Of a DNA stretch of 64,000 nucleotides, positions 48,728 to 57,861 are shown one piece after another. This DNA comes from Nakamurella leprariae (GTDB lineage: Bacteria; Actinomycetota; Actinomycetes; Mycobacteriales; Nakamurellaceae). The notes beneath the pieces were generated by a model, which did not search any database, was not told the origin of the DNA, and saw only the letters and a list, made by a program, of their open reading frames with translations. The position numbers and the translations under genes are program-made. Location: NCBI RefSeq assembly GCF_016918035.1, contig NZ_JAERWK010000015.1:62001-126000 (forward strand), in the 5' to 3' direction. The stretch's first letter is position 1, and each line of letters begins with the position of its first letter.

Positions 48728-51052
48728 ATGACCGCAGTCCACGAATCCGAACTGTCCGAGGGCGACAGCCCGATCAGCACCGAACTGCTCGACGAGATCG
48801 CCCGGAAGGTGCTCTGGCTGTCGACCTCGATCGTCGACGCGGCCAACCGTGGCCGGCCCAACACCAGCGGCGTCAAGGTCGGGGGACACCAGGCGTCGAG
48901 CGCATCGATGGTGGACATCATGGTCTCGCTCTGGTTCTCCGAGCTGACGCGGTACGACCGCGTCTCGGTCAAACCCCACGCCTCACCCGTGCTGCATGCC
49001 ATCAACTACCTGATCGGCGATCTCGACGCGAAGTACCTGACCTCACTCCGGGCCAAGGGCGGCCTGCAGTCCTACCCCAGCCGCCTGAAGGATCCCGACA
49101 CCGTCGACTTCTCCACCGGCTCGGTGGGGATCGGTGCCACCGCAGCGCTCTGGGCCGCCATGTCCCGCCGCTACGTCGCGTCCCACTTCGACACGACGCC
49201 CCGAGCCGGACGGTTCATCAGCCTCCTGGGGGACGCCGAGCTGGACGAGGGGGCCATCTGGGAGGCCGTCGCCGACCCCTCGGTCGCGACCTTGGGCGAG
49301 TTGCTGTGGATCGTCGATCTGAACCGGCAGTCTCTCGACCGGGTGGTCCCGGACGTCCAGATCCACCGGCTGATCGGGATGTTCCGGGCGGCCGGATGGC
49401 AGGTGATCACCCTCAAGTGGGGGCGCACCATCAGCGCCTTGTTCGAACGCCCGGGCGGGGAGGAGCTGCGCGAGCGCCTCGAGACGATGTCGAACGAGGA
49501 GTACCAGCGCCTGCTGCGGGTCGACACCTCGCTCGTGGCCGAGCGGATCGCCGGTGCCGGCGCATCCGACGAGCTCCGTGCGCTGCTCGCGTCGCTCCCC
49601 GCCGCCGACCTGGCCGTCGCCGTCCGCGACCTGGGCGGTCACGACATGGGCCTGCTGCTGGAGACGTACGGGGCGGTGGACACGACCCGCCCGACCGTGA
49701 TCTTCGCGTACACGGTCAAGGGTCGTGGACTGCCGACCGAAGGCCACCCCAACAATCACTCGGCACTGCTCAGCGAAGCTCAGATGGCCACGCTCGCCGA
49801 CTCGGTCGGGGCCGATCCGGCCGATCCGTGGCGGACCTTCGCCCCCGGCTCACCGGCTGCGGCGCTGTGCGCACAGCGGACCACGGCACTCGAGCGACCC
49901 GCAGTCCCGTCCCGACGGCCCGACGTCCTGCCATCGACGCTGTCCCGCTCGTACGGCAAGCCGATCTCGACCCAGGCGGCGCTCGGTCGCTTCCTGGCCG
50001 ACCTGGCCCGCGAAGCGCCGGCCGTCGCGGCGCGGGTCGTCACGTGCAGCCCCGACGTGGCCTCGTCCACGAACCTGGGCGGGTGGATCAACAAGACTGG
50101 GGTGTGGTCGGCACAGGACCGCCTGGACTGGTTCGCTGACGACGCCGAACGCGTCCTGAAGTGGTCCGAGGTCACCACCGGACAACACATCGAACTGGGC
50201 ATCGCGGAGGTCAACCTGGTCGGGCTGCTCGGCGAACTGGGAGCGACGTGGTCACGATGGGGGGAGCGGCTCATCCCGATCGCAACGATGTACGACCCGT
50301 TCATCTCACGGGCTCTCGAACCCTGGTCGTACGGCATCTACGCCGGCGGGCAGTCGATCATCATCGGCACACCATCGGGCGTCACGCTCGCCCCCGAGGG
50401 CGGCGCCCACCAGTCCATCACCACCCCCTCGATCGGGCTCGAACAGCCCGGCTGCATCGCCTGGGAGCCGGCGTTCGCTCAAGACCTCGAGTGGTGCCTG
50501 CTCGAAGCGATGAGTCACGTCGGCGTCCCCGGCGGTACATCCGGCTACTTCCGCCTGTCCACCCGCCCGATCGACCCTTCGTTGTCGGCGCTGCCGCAGG
50601 ACGAGGTCCTCCTGGAACGGCGTCGACGACAGGCGGTCGCCGGTGGCTACCGGATCACGACCCACGCCCCGGCCGACGATCAGGTGACGCTCGTCGGCGC
50701 CGGAGCCATCATGCCGGAGGTCATCGCGGCCGCCCACGTGCTCGCGGAGCAGGGTGTGACCGCGGGCATCGTCTGCCTGACCAGCCCCGATCTGCTGTTC
50801 CGCTCCGCGCAGGGGCACGGCAGCGACATCAGTTCCGTGCTCTTCCCCTCGCAACACCCGGCGCCGCTGGTGACCGTCATGGACGGCCATCCCCACACGC
50901 TGTCCTTCCTGGCCGGTCTGCGGGGGGACCGGTCGATGAACCTGGGCGTGACCGAGTTCGGTCAGTCCTCGGACGTGGAGGACGCCTACCGCCTGCACGG
51001 CATCGACGTGACGACCATCGTCGACGCCGCCTTCGCGGTCAGCGGTCGTTGA
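48728..51052 (+). CDS. transketolase / AceE-like ThDP-dependent protein
   Basis: 774 residues, shorter than the about 890 of AceE. Seen: STGSVGIGATAALWAAMSRRY, the ThDP site GDAELDEGAIWEA with DLNRQSLDRVV, later GQHIELGIAEVNLVGLLGELGATWSRWGERLIP (second-domain Glu) and GGAHQSITTPSIG. The pattern is that of homodimeric pyruvate dehydrogenase E1 and its relatives. No E2 or E3 gene is near, so it must either borrow them or act without them. ATG 48728 follows AGAGG; 25 nt after the ALS-like gene, same operon. Confidence 0.82.
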   Translation: MTAVHESELSEGDSPISTELLDEIARKVLWLSTSIVDAANRGRPNTSGVKVGGHQASSASMVDIMVSLWFSELTRYDRVSVKPHASPVLHAINYLIGDLDAKYLTSLRAKGGLQSYPSRLKDPDTVDFSTGSVGIGATAALWAAMSRRYVASHFDTTPRAGRFISLLGDAELDEGAIWEAVADPSVATLGELLWIVDLNRQSLDRVVPDVQIHRLIGMFRAAGWQVITLKWGRTISALFERPGGEELRERLETMSNEEYQRLLRVDTSLVAERIAGAGASDELRALLASLPAADLAVAVRDLGGHDMGLLLETYGAVDTTRPTVIFAYTVKGRGLPTEGHPNNHSALLSEAQMATLADSVGADPADPWRTFAPGSPAAALCAQRTTALERPAVPSRRPDVLPSTLSRSYGKPISTQAALGRFLADLAREAPAVAARVVTCSPDVASSTNLGGWINKTGVWSAQDRLDWFADDAERVLKWSEVTTGQHIELGIAEVNLVGLLGELGATWSRWGERLIPIATMYDPFISRALEPWSYGIYAGGQSIIIGTPSGVTLAPEGGAHQSITTPSIGLEQPGCIAWEPAFAQDLEWCLLEAMSHVGVPGGTSGYFRLSTRPIDPSLSALPQDEVLLERRRRQAVAGGYRITTHAPADDQVTLVGAGAIMPEVIAAAHVLAEQGVTAGIVCLTSPDLLFRSAQGHGSDISSVLFPSQHPAPLVTVMDGHPHTLSFLAGLRGDRSMNLGVTEFGQSSDVEDAYRLHGIDVTTIVDAAFAVSGR

Positions 51053-51149
51053 CTCCGTCATCGATGGGGTGGGGTGGTCCGGCGAGCGCGACCCAGGCGC
51101 AAACCGTCACCGCGCACGCTGGAACCGGTCGGGTCCCGGCCGATGCCGA

Positions 51150-52580
51150 TCAGGCGTGCGCGCGCTCCCGGGCCCGCCGGCTGCGGCGGCCCGCACGGCT
51201 GGACGGCCCCGCGACCGGCCGCTCGCCGGTCGCGGCCGCGCGGCGCGCCGGCCGGGCGTCCGGCTCGTCGAGCGGCTCGCCCAGCAGGATGCCGCGGGCG
51301 TCGCGCGGCGGTTCGGCCGCGTACGAGGCGGCGGGCGGCGGGCGATCACCGGTGCTGCGCTGCCAGATCCACGTCACGGCGACCCAGGTGACGGTCAGGC
51401 CCAGGCCGGCCAGCCACCAGGAGCTCCAGCTCACCGGCGGGAAGTGCAGCGTGTCGCCGGCCTCGAACGCGGCCCGCATCTGCGCGATGTCCCAGGACCC
51501 CAGCGCCAGCGGGGTGCCCAGGGCCAGCGAGTTGACCGCCAGCGCGCCCCACGCGACGGCGGTGACCACCACGGCGCCGAGCACCGCGCGCAGGTAGGGG
51601 TTGATGCGCAGCAGCAGCACCAGGTCGACCGCCAGTCCGACCGGCAGCAGCCAGAACGGCACCGAGCTCGGCGGGAAGATGGTGAAGGTCAGCAGCGGCC
51701 AGATGACGCAGCGGTAGGCGACGTAGCCCGCGACCACGGCGGTCGCCGTCCAGCGCCAGCCGGTGGACAGGCGGGCGAAGACCAGCACCGCCGCGCAGAC
51801 CGCGACGCCCCACACCGGGTAGACCCACGGGGCGATGGGCAGCGAGAAGTGCTCGATCGCGATGTCGTCGACCGGCCGGCCGATCTGCTCGGCGGCGAAG
51901 TTCAGCAGCTCACCCTCGCCGTACGGCTGGCCACGGAACCAGGACGCGACCTCGAGGATCCCGTACTCCTGCTGCCCGGTCGGGAAGAAGGTGTTCTCGA
52001 ACATCAGGGCCCACATCGCCACGAACCCCGCGGTCCAGCCGCGGCTGGGCCGACCGGTGCTCCGGCTGATGTCGCCGTCGGTGTCGCGCGGGTAGTTGTG
52101 CCACCAGCTGCGCAGCACACCGGCCAGCATGATCCCGGTGCCGATGTACAGCAGCATGTGGGACGGCGACCAGGCGGTCAGGTCCAGGCCGTTGAGCCGG
52201 TGGTTGATGATGTCGATCGGGCCGGCCAGCACGAAGATGCCGGTGCCGACCTGGATGATCCGCAGCGACCGCCGGTCGGTGCCGTAGCCGGTGAAGCTGT
52301 GCGCCAGCACCAGGCCGACGGCGATGCCGGTGCCGACGGTGTTGATCAGGTGCGGCGGGGCCAGGTCGTCCCGCAACCACTTGAAGTGCCAGGAGACGTC
52401 CCAGGACGCCCCGATGAGCTTGAGCACGAAGGCCAGCAGCCACATGCGGTGCATGAAGACGACGAGGCTGCGGGGCGTGGTGCGCCCCGGCGTGCCGCGG
52501 GTCCAGTACGTGGACAGGAACCCGCCCAGCCGGGAGTGCGGCCCCGCCGCAGGGCGCGCGGGAACGTCGGAGGTGCCCAT
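51150..52580 (-). CDS. polytopic membrane protein, unknown
   Basis: 476 residues. About ten transmembrane helices between residues 35 and 420, with HRMWLLAFVLKLIGASWDVSWHFKWL, then HLINTVGTGIAVGLVLAHSF and SPSHMLLYIGTGIMLAGVLRSWW; His and Trp residues in and near helices stand out and could bind metal or heme (speculation). The last 55 residues are Arg/Ala/Pro-rich and cytoplasmic. I do not recognise the family. Single gene, convergent with the E1-like gene and following tyrA in the same direction with 74 nt between. Confidence 0.8.
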   Translation of the reverse strand: MGTSDVPARPAAGPHSRLGGFLSTYWTRGTPGRTTPRSLVVFMHRMWLLAFVLKLIGASWDVSWHFKWLRDDLAPPHLINTVGTGIAVGLVLAHSFTGYGTDRRSLRIIQVGTGIFVLAGPIDIINHRLNGLDLTAWSPSHMLLYIGTGIMLAGVLRSWWHNYPRDTDGDISRSTGRPSRGWTAGFVAMWALMFENTFFPTGQQEYGILEVASWFRGQPYGEGELLNFAAEQIGRPVDDIAIEHFSLPIAPWVYPVWGVAVCAAVLVFARLSTGWRWTATAVVAGYVAYRCVIWPLLTFTIFPPSSVPFWLLPVGLAVDLVLLLRINPYLRAVLGAVVVTAVAWGALAVNSLALGTPLALGSWDIAQMRAAFEAGDTLHFPPVSWSSWWLAGLGLTVTWVAVTWIWQRSTGDRPPPAASYAAEPPRDARGILLGEPLDEPDARPARRAAATGERPVAGPSSRAGRRSRRARERAHA

Positions 52581-52654
52581 GGGGGAAGGGTACGGGCCGA
52601 GCCGTCTGCTCGGGCCGGACCACCACGCCCCGGGACCGTCGATCGGCTGCGCGT

Positions 52655-53767
52655 TCAGTCCTCCGGGAACCAGCCGCTGACCTGCAGCCCGATCGGCTGG
52701 CCGGAGCCGGAGCCGGCTGCGTCCGGGTCCCGGCGCAGTCCGTCGACATGACCACCGGCCGCCCCGATGGCCAGCAGCTGGTCGACGAGGTCGTCACCGC
52801 GCAGCAGGACCCGGCCCAGCCCGTCGGTGCGGTGGTCGAGATGCTCCCGGCCCTCGTGCCCGGCGGCCACCAGCTTGGCCAGTGACCCGGTGGAGGCCAG
52901 CGAGCCGCGGGCCACCCCGAGGATCCCCAGTGCGTCGTCGAGCGCGTCGAGCAGCGCCTCGCGGTTGCCCTCGCACATGGCCCGGATGAGTTCCGGCCGG
53001 GTCCCGGCCACGCGGGTGCCGTCCCGGAACGACGAGGCGGCCAGCGACAGGGCCAGCGCCGCGGGGGCCTGGCCGCCGGACGCGCCGACCTGGGCCAGGG
53101 CCAGAGCCAGCAGGTGCGGCAGGTGGGACACCCGCGCGACGGCCGCATCGTGCGCCTCCGCCTCGGCCGGGACGACCACGCAGCCCATGCCCAGGGCCAG
53201 CTGGGTGACCGCCGCCCACACGGCGAGGTCGGTGTCCTCGGTGAGGGTGGTGACCCACCGGGCGCCGTGCAGCAGGGTGGCCGATCCGGCCGCCCAGCCG
53301 GACTCGGCCGTGCCGGCCATCGGATGCGACCCGACGAACCGGGCGTGCGGCGCGTGCTCGGCGACCAGGGCCTCGACCGGTGCCTTGACGCTGCCCACGT
53401 CGGTGAGAGCCAGCGTCGGCGCCACCGCGTCGACCCGGCGCAGCACCGACTCGAAGGTGGTCAGCGGTCCGGCCAGCACGGTGAGGGCGTCGGTGCTCCG
53501 GGCCCGCTCCAGCGCCGCGTCCAGCTCGTCGACGACGGCGTGGCCGTCGGCTGCGGCCAGGCCGCGGGTCCGCTCGGTCGGCGACCAGCCGAACACCTCG
53601 GTGTGCGCGCCGGCCGACCGCAGCACCGAACCGCCGATCAGGCCCAGCCCGAGCACGCACACGGCCGGTGGCAGCAGCGACGGATCCAGCACGGCGCCCC
53701 CCTCGGAGCTCGCGGTCGCAGCGCCGGGCCCGGACGAGCCCGCCCGGGAGCCGCTCCCTACGGTCAT
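52655..53767 (-). CDS. tyrA: prephenate dehydrogenase
   Basis: 370 residues. Seen: the NAD motif VLGLGLIGGSVL (about 38-49), LTDVGSVKAPV, the prephenate-binding FVGSHPMAGTAESG and the AVARVSHLPHLLALAL segment with catalytic-site histidine; then ASSFRDGTRVAGT. It makes 4-hydroxyphenylpyruvate for tyrosine synthesis. No chorismate mutase or ACT domain; about 30 extra N-terminal residues are Gly/Ser-rich. ATG 53767 follows GGGGGAG. Divergent from the TadA partner gene, a conserved actinobacterial arrangement. Confidence 0.93.
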   Translation of the reverse strand: MTVGSGSRAGSSGPGAATASSEGGAVLDPSLLPPAVCVLGLGLIGGSVLRSAGAHTEVFGWSPTERTRGLAAADGHAVVDELDAALERARSTDALTVLAGPLTTFESVLRRVDAVAPTLALTDVGSVKAPVEALVAEHAPHARFVGSHPMAGTAESGWAAGSATLLHGARWVTTLTEDTDLAVWAAVTQLALGMGCVVVPAEAEAHDAAVARVSHLPHLLALALAQVGASGGQAPAALALSLAASSFRDGTRVAGTRPELIRAMCEGNREALLDALDDALGILGVARGSLASTGSLAKLVAAGHEGREHLDHRTDGLGRVLLRGDDLVDQLLAIGAAGGHVDGLRRDPDAAGSGSGQPIGLQVSGWFPED

Positions 53768-54051
53768 GATGGTCTCCCCCTCCGGCCCGACTCGGACCGG
53801 TCGTTCCTCGTGTGGCGTCCCCCGACCGGCGCGCCCGCCGCGCGCTGCAACCCATGATGCGTCACCGAAGTGGGGTCTCGATCCACCGCGCCGGGGCGTC
53901 GCCCCCATCACCGGGTCTGCGCCCTCGGCGCAGGCATGGGGTCGGCGCCCGGGCAAGATCGTCGCCGGTCCCGCGGGGTCGCCGGTGACGGATCTCCCGG
54001 GAACTGCCACCGGCCTCGCCCCGGCGCGGGGGAGCCCGTAACGTTCCCGCC

Positions 54052-54537
54052 GTGAGCAGCACGGGGGACACCGACGGTTTCGCAGTGGCCGTGGTCCGCG
54101 AGGACGGCGCCTGGAAGTGTTCCCTGCTCGCCCAGGAGCTGCTGGACGACCTGGACGGCCTGCTGACCGCGCTGCGCCGGGTGTCCACCGGCGCGGTGTT
54201 CGGCCTGGTGGCGGTGGACGACGAGTTCTTCGTGGTGGTCCGTCCGGTGCCCGGGGGAGCGGGACTGCTGCTCTCCGACGCCACCGCCGCGCTGGACTAC
54301 GACATCGCGGCCGACGTGCTCGACCTGCTGCACGTCCCCACCCCGGACGACGACGAGGCCGACGACGACCCGTGGCCCGAGGGCGACCTGGCTGTGCTGG
54401 CCGATTTCGGCGTCTCCGAGCAGGAGATGCAGCTCATCGTCGACGAGGACGACCTGTACCCCGACGAGCAGCTGGCCATGATCGCCGAGCGGTGCGGTTT
54501 CGGCGAGCAGTTCTCGGCCGTGCTCGACAAGGTGTGA
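54052..54537 (+). CDS. tRNA adenosine deaminase-associated protein
   Basis: 161 residues, acidic. Seen: FAVAVVREDGAWKC, LDDLDGLLTALRRV, VFGLVAVDDEFFVVVRPVPGG and a strongly acidic middle (PDDDEADDDPWPEGD), ending with an EF-hand-like acidic stretch. This protein always precedes tadA in actinobacteria and carries its name only from that position. Its activity is unknown. GTG start at 54052; the tadA start lies 10 nt after its stop. Confidence 0.88.
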   Translation: MSSTGDTDGFAVAVVREDGAWKCSLLAQELLDDLDGLLTALRRVSTGAVFGLVAVDDEFFVVVRPVPGGAGLLLSDATAALDYDIAADVLDLLHVPTPDDDEADDDPWPEGDLAVLADFGVSEQEMQLIVDEDDLYPDEQLAMIAERCGFGEQFSAVLDKV

Positions 54538-54547
54538 GCCGATCGCG

Positions 54548-55036
54548 GTGACCCTGGCCGACGACGAGACCCTGGTCCGGTCGGCGCTCGCGGTCGCGCG
54601 CGGCGCCGCCGCGGGCGCCCGGGCGGACGTGCCGATCGGCGCGGTGGTGCACGGCCCGGACGGCGCCGAACTGGGGCGTGGCGCGAACGTGCGCGAGGCG
54701 ACCGGCGACCCGACCGGGCACGCCGAGATCGTCGCCCTGCGCGCCGCCGCCGCCGCCCGCGGCGGATGGAACCTGGCCGGCTGCACGCTGGCGGTGACCG
54801 TCGAGCCGTGCACGATGTGCGCCGGGGCGCTGGTCGCGGCCCGGATCGACCGGCTGGTGTTCGGCTGCTGGGAGCCCAAGACCGGGGCCGTCGGGTCGCT
54901 CTGGGACGTGGTGCGGGACCGCCGGCTGACCCACCGGGTGTCCGTCCGCGGCGGTGTGCTCGAGCAGGAGTGCGCGGCACTGCTGCTCGACTTCTTCGCC
55001 GGCCGCCGCGGGGCCGGCGGCGCGCCGGCCCCGTGA
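54548..55036 (+). CDS. tadA: tRNA-specific adenosine deaminase
   Basis: 162 residues. Zinc site His58 and catalytic Glu60 in GHAEIVALR with Cys88 and Cys91 in EPCTMCAGAL. It deaminates the wobble adenosine of tRNA-Arg(ACG) to inosine; that tRNA is at 5455 in this window. Length is normal for TadA. GTG start at 54548. Convergent with the zinc alcohol dehydrogenase (10 nt gap). Confidence 0.95.
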   Translation: MTLADDETLVRSALAVARGAAAGARADVPIGAVVHGPDGAELGRGANVREATGDPTGHAEIVALRAAAAARGGWNLAGCTLAVTVEPCTMCAGALVAARIDRLVFGCWEPKTGAVGSLWDVVRDRRLTHRVSVRGGVLEQECAALLLDFFAGRRGAGGAPAP

Positions 55037-55046
55037 CCGCAGGACG

Positions 55047-56135
55047 TCAGTGGTCGAAGACGATGACCGAACGCGCGGTCTCGCCGCGCTCGAGCGCGGC
55101 GTAACCCTCGTTGATCTCGTCGAGCGTGATGCGCTTGGAGATCATGGCCTCGATGTCGAGCAGGCCCCGGTCGTAGAAGTCCAGGTACCGCGGGATGTCG
55201 GAGCGGAACCGGTTCGAGCCCATGGAGCAACCCTGGAACCGGCGCTCCTGGAACAGACCCAGCGAACTGAGGGAGACCTTGGAGCCGGCCGGGAGCACGC
55301 CGACGATGGTGGCGGTGCCGGCCCAGCCGAGCATGTCGTAGGCCTGCTCGGCGGTGCCGACCAGACCGACGCACTCGAACGAGTAGTCGACGCCACCGCC
55401 GGTGATCTCCCGGACCGCCTCGACGGCGTCCGTCGAGCTGGCGTCCACGGCGTGGGTGGCGCCGAGCATCCGGGCGCGGTCGAGTTTGCCCGGGTTGGTG
55501 TCGACGATGATGACCTTGCCCGCGCCCGCGATCCGGGCGGCCTGGACGGCGTGCAGGCCGATGCCGCCGGCGCCGATCACGGCGACCGTCGCCCCGGCCT
55601 CCACCTGGGTCGTGTTGAACACGGCGCCCATGCCGGTGACCGCAGCGCACCCGAGGATGGCCACGGTGCCGAGGTCGTACCGCTGGTCGATCTTCACGAG
55701 CGTGTGCTCGTGCACCAGGATCTCCTCGGCGAAGCCCGAGATGTTGGCGAACTGCGAGATCCGCTCGCCGCCGGCGTTGGAGATGCGCGGCGGTTCGTGC
55801 TCGCCGCGCAGCGTCTCGGGGTTGTGGCACAGGTGCGGCTTGCCGCTGAGGCACTCCCGGCAGTGCCCGCAGAACGTGGACAGGCACGCGATGACGTGGT
55901 CACCGGGTGCGACGTACCGGACCTGGTCGCCGACCTGCTCGACGACGCCCGACACCTCGTGGCCCAGAACGGTGGGTACCGGGTAGGGCAGCGCGCCCTT
56001 GAGCACGTGCAGGTCGGAGTGGCACAGGCCGGAGCCGACGATGCGGACCCGCACCTCGTGCGGCCCTGGGTCGGCGAGGGTGATCTCCTCGATGGCGAAC
56101 TCGCCGGGCAGTTCACGCAGGACGGCTGCACGCAT
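55047..56135 (-). CDS. zinc-dependent medium-chain alcohol dehydrogenase
   Basis: 362 residues. Seen: catalytic zinc ligands in GSGLCHSDLH and LGHEVSGVV, the structural zinc cysteines in CGHCRECLSGKPHLC, NAD motif AVIGAGGIGLHAVQAARIAG and the third catalytic cysteine in ILGCAAVTGMGAV. It oxidises primary alcohols or formaldehyde-type substrates with NAD+ (or a bound cofactor as in NDMA-dependent relatives). Substrate not determinable. ATG 56135 is the first and only credible start. Confidence 0.93.
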   Translation of the reverse strand: MRAAVLRELPGEFAIEEITLADPGPHEVRVRIVGSGLCHSDLHVLKGALPYPVPTVLGHEVSGVVEQVGDQVRYVAPGDHVIACLSTFCGHCRECLSGKPHLCHNPETLRGEHEPPRISNAGGERISQFANISGFAEEILVHEHTLVKIDQRYDLGTVAILGCAAVTGMGAVFNTTQVEAGATVAVIGAGGIGLHAVQAARIAGAGKVIIVDTNPGKLDRARMLGATHAVDASSTDAVEAVREITGGGVDYSFECVGLVGTAEQAYDMLGWAGTATIVGVLPAGSKVSLSSLGLFQERRFQGCSMGSNRFRSDIPRYLDFYDRGLLDIEAMISKRITLDEINEGYAALERGETARSVIVFDH

Positions 56136-56556
56136 GTGACGCTCTCCTCGACGCTGGGGGGAACGGTGCTGGTGACCCGCCGACGACGGGCGTGGTCACG
56201 GTGGCCGGAAGTTACCTGATCTCAGCATCGACCGCTCGCCCGGCCCCGGGAGGGTGGCGGGTCCGGGTCCGGCAGTTGTTCCGGACGAGTCGGTCGGGGG
56301 TACCTCTGTGGCCGAGTCTGCGGATGATCGGGCGTCGGGACCCGAGGTGCTCCCGATGGGTCGCGCCGCACTCGGGCAGGGACGCCCGGCTGGACGACTC
56401 GTCCGGCGGTGCGGTCCGGCCCTCCCACGAGGCAGGATCCGTGCAACCGATCGGGCGGGTCGGCCGGTACGTGCAGTGGTCACCGGCGAGGAACACCTGC
56501 GGACCCCATCGGTGGCGGTCCGGCAGGGTCCGCACGAGGAGAAGGTTCGGTGATGC
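56136..56556. other. control region between alcohol dehydrogenase and carotenoid operon
   Basis: 421 nt, no credible gene. A short hairpin (GTCCGG 56267-56272 with CCGGAC 56281-56286) is present. The GAGGAGAAGG stretch at 56536-56545 is the ribosome binding site for crtE. No clear promoter hexamers. Confidence 0.6.
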
Positions 56557-57861
56557 ATGCGGGACGGCAGGCAGGGGCGGCGGACCGTCGCCATGGTCGG
56601 TGCTGACGCCGGTGACGGCGCGGACGGCGGTCCGGGCATCCCGGTGATGCCCGTCTCGGTGCTGGACCGGCAGCCGCCCCGCGATCCGGTCGACCTGGGC
56701 TCCGGTGCCGACGTGCCCGCTCACCTGCTCGCCGTGGACGCCTGCCTGCGCCGTGTCCGGGACGAACTGGATGCGCTGTGGGCCGAGGCCGAGGCACCGG
56801 ACCGTGCGCTGGACGCCATGCTGGACGGGGCGCTGGACGGGGCGCTCGACGGGGCTCCGGACCGGCGGACCGTGCCGACGACACCGCGCGTCGACGTGCT
56901 CGGCGCCGAGGACCTGCCGCGGCTGCTCGGTGACCTGCTCGACGGGGGTGGCAAGCGGTTCCGTCCCATCATGTGCCACCTCGGCTGGGTCGCCGCCGGT
57001 GGCGCGGTCCGCGGCGACGGCCGGGACGAGACGGTCCGGGTCAGCGCGGCGCTGGAGCTGCTGCACGCCTTCGTGCTCGTGCACGACGACGTGATGGACG
57101 AGTCGGCCACCCGCCGGGGCCGGCCCACCGCGCACGAGCGGGCCGCCGGGCTGCACGTCACCGCCGGTGCGGTCGGCGGCGCCCAGCGGTTCGGCGAGAG
57201 CATCGCGGTCCTGGTCGGCGACCTGGCCCACGCGGAGGCCGACGCCCTGGTCGCCTCGCTGCCGGCCGGGATGCGCCGGATCTGGCGCCAGCTGGTCATC
57301 GAGCTGGTGGCCGGGCAGCGTCGCGACCTGGTGGGCACCGCGGCCAACCGGCGGGACCTGGACTTCGCCGGAGCCGTGGCCCGGATGAAGAGCGGCCGGT
57401 ACACCGTGCAGCGGCCACTGCAGCTCGGGGCGGTCGCGGCCGGCGGTGGACCCGAGGTGGTCGTACCGCTGCTGCGGTACGGGGAGGCCATCGGCGAGGC
57501 GTTCGCGCTGCGCGACGACCTGCTGGGCATCGACGGCGACCCGGTCGCCACGGGCAAGCCGTCCGGGGACGACCTGATCACCGGCAAGCCCACGACCATC
57601 CTGGCCCTGGCGGAGGCGCGGCTGCGCGGCGCCGAGGCCCGGCGCGCCCTGGCCGCGGCGGGCACCCCCGCGTTCGACGACGAGGCGCTGATCACGCTGC
57701 GCGCCGCCCTGATGGAGCAGGGGGTGGTGGGCGCGGTGGAGGACATGATCGACGCGCACGTCCGCCGCGCGCTCACTGCGCTGCAGGACCGGGCGCTGCA
57801 TCCCGACGGTGTCGGTCCGCTGCAGGACATGGCCGTCCGCGTCGCCTGGCGTGACCGATGA
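56557..57861 (+). CDS. crtE: geranylgeranyl diphosphate synthase (polyprenyl synthetase)
   Basis: 434 residues. First Asp-rich motif HDDVMDESATRRG (about 176-188) and second motif RDDLLGIDGD (about 317-326) are intact; GGKRFRP and GKPTTILAL also fit. It condenses isopentenyl diphosphate units to the C20 precursor of carotenoids. The first 90 residues are low complexity and contain three LDGA repeats. ATG 56557 is 11 nt after GAGGAGAAGG; the Met at 56593 is also possible. First gene of the crt operon: crtI begins in its stop codon. Confidence 0.9.
   Translation: MRDGRQGRRTVAMVGADAGDGADGGPGIPVMPVSVLDRQPPRDPVDLGSGADVPAHLLAVDACLRRVRDELDALWAEAEAPDRALDAMLDGALDGALDGAPDRRTVPTTPRVDVLGAEDLPRLLGDLLDGGGKRFRPIMCHLGWVAAGGAVRGDGRDETVRVSAALELLHAFVLVHDDVMDESATRRGRPTAHERAAGLHVTAGAVGGAQRFGESIAVLVGDLAHAEADALVASLPAGMRRIWRQLVIELVAGQRRDLVGTAANRRDLDFAGAVARMKSGRYTVQRPLQLGAVAAGGGPEVVVPLLRYGEAIGEAFALRDDLLGIDGDPVATGKPSGDDLITGKPTTILALAEARLRGAEARRALAAAGTPAFDDEALITLRAALMEQGVVGAVEDMIDAHVRRALTALQDRALHPDGVGPLQDMAVRVAWRDR
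56821..56856 (+). repeat. 3 x 12-nt tandem repeat in crtE
   Basis: Units at 56821-56832, 56833-56844 and 56845-56856 encode LDGA; the first two are identical. Slippage-prone, in the poorly conserved N-terminal part. Confidence 0.85.
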
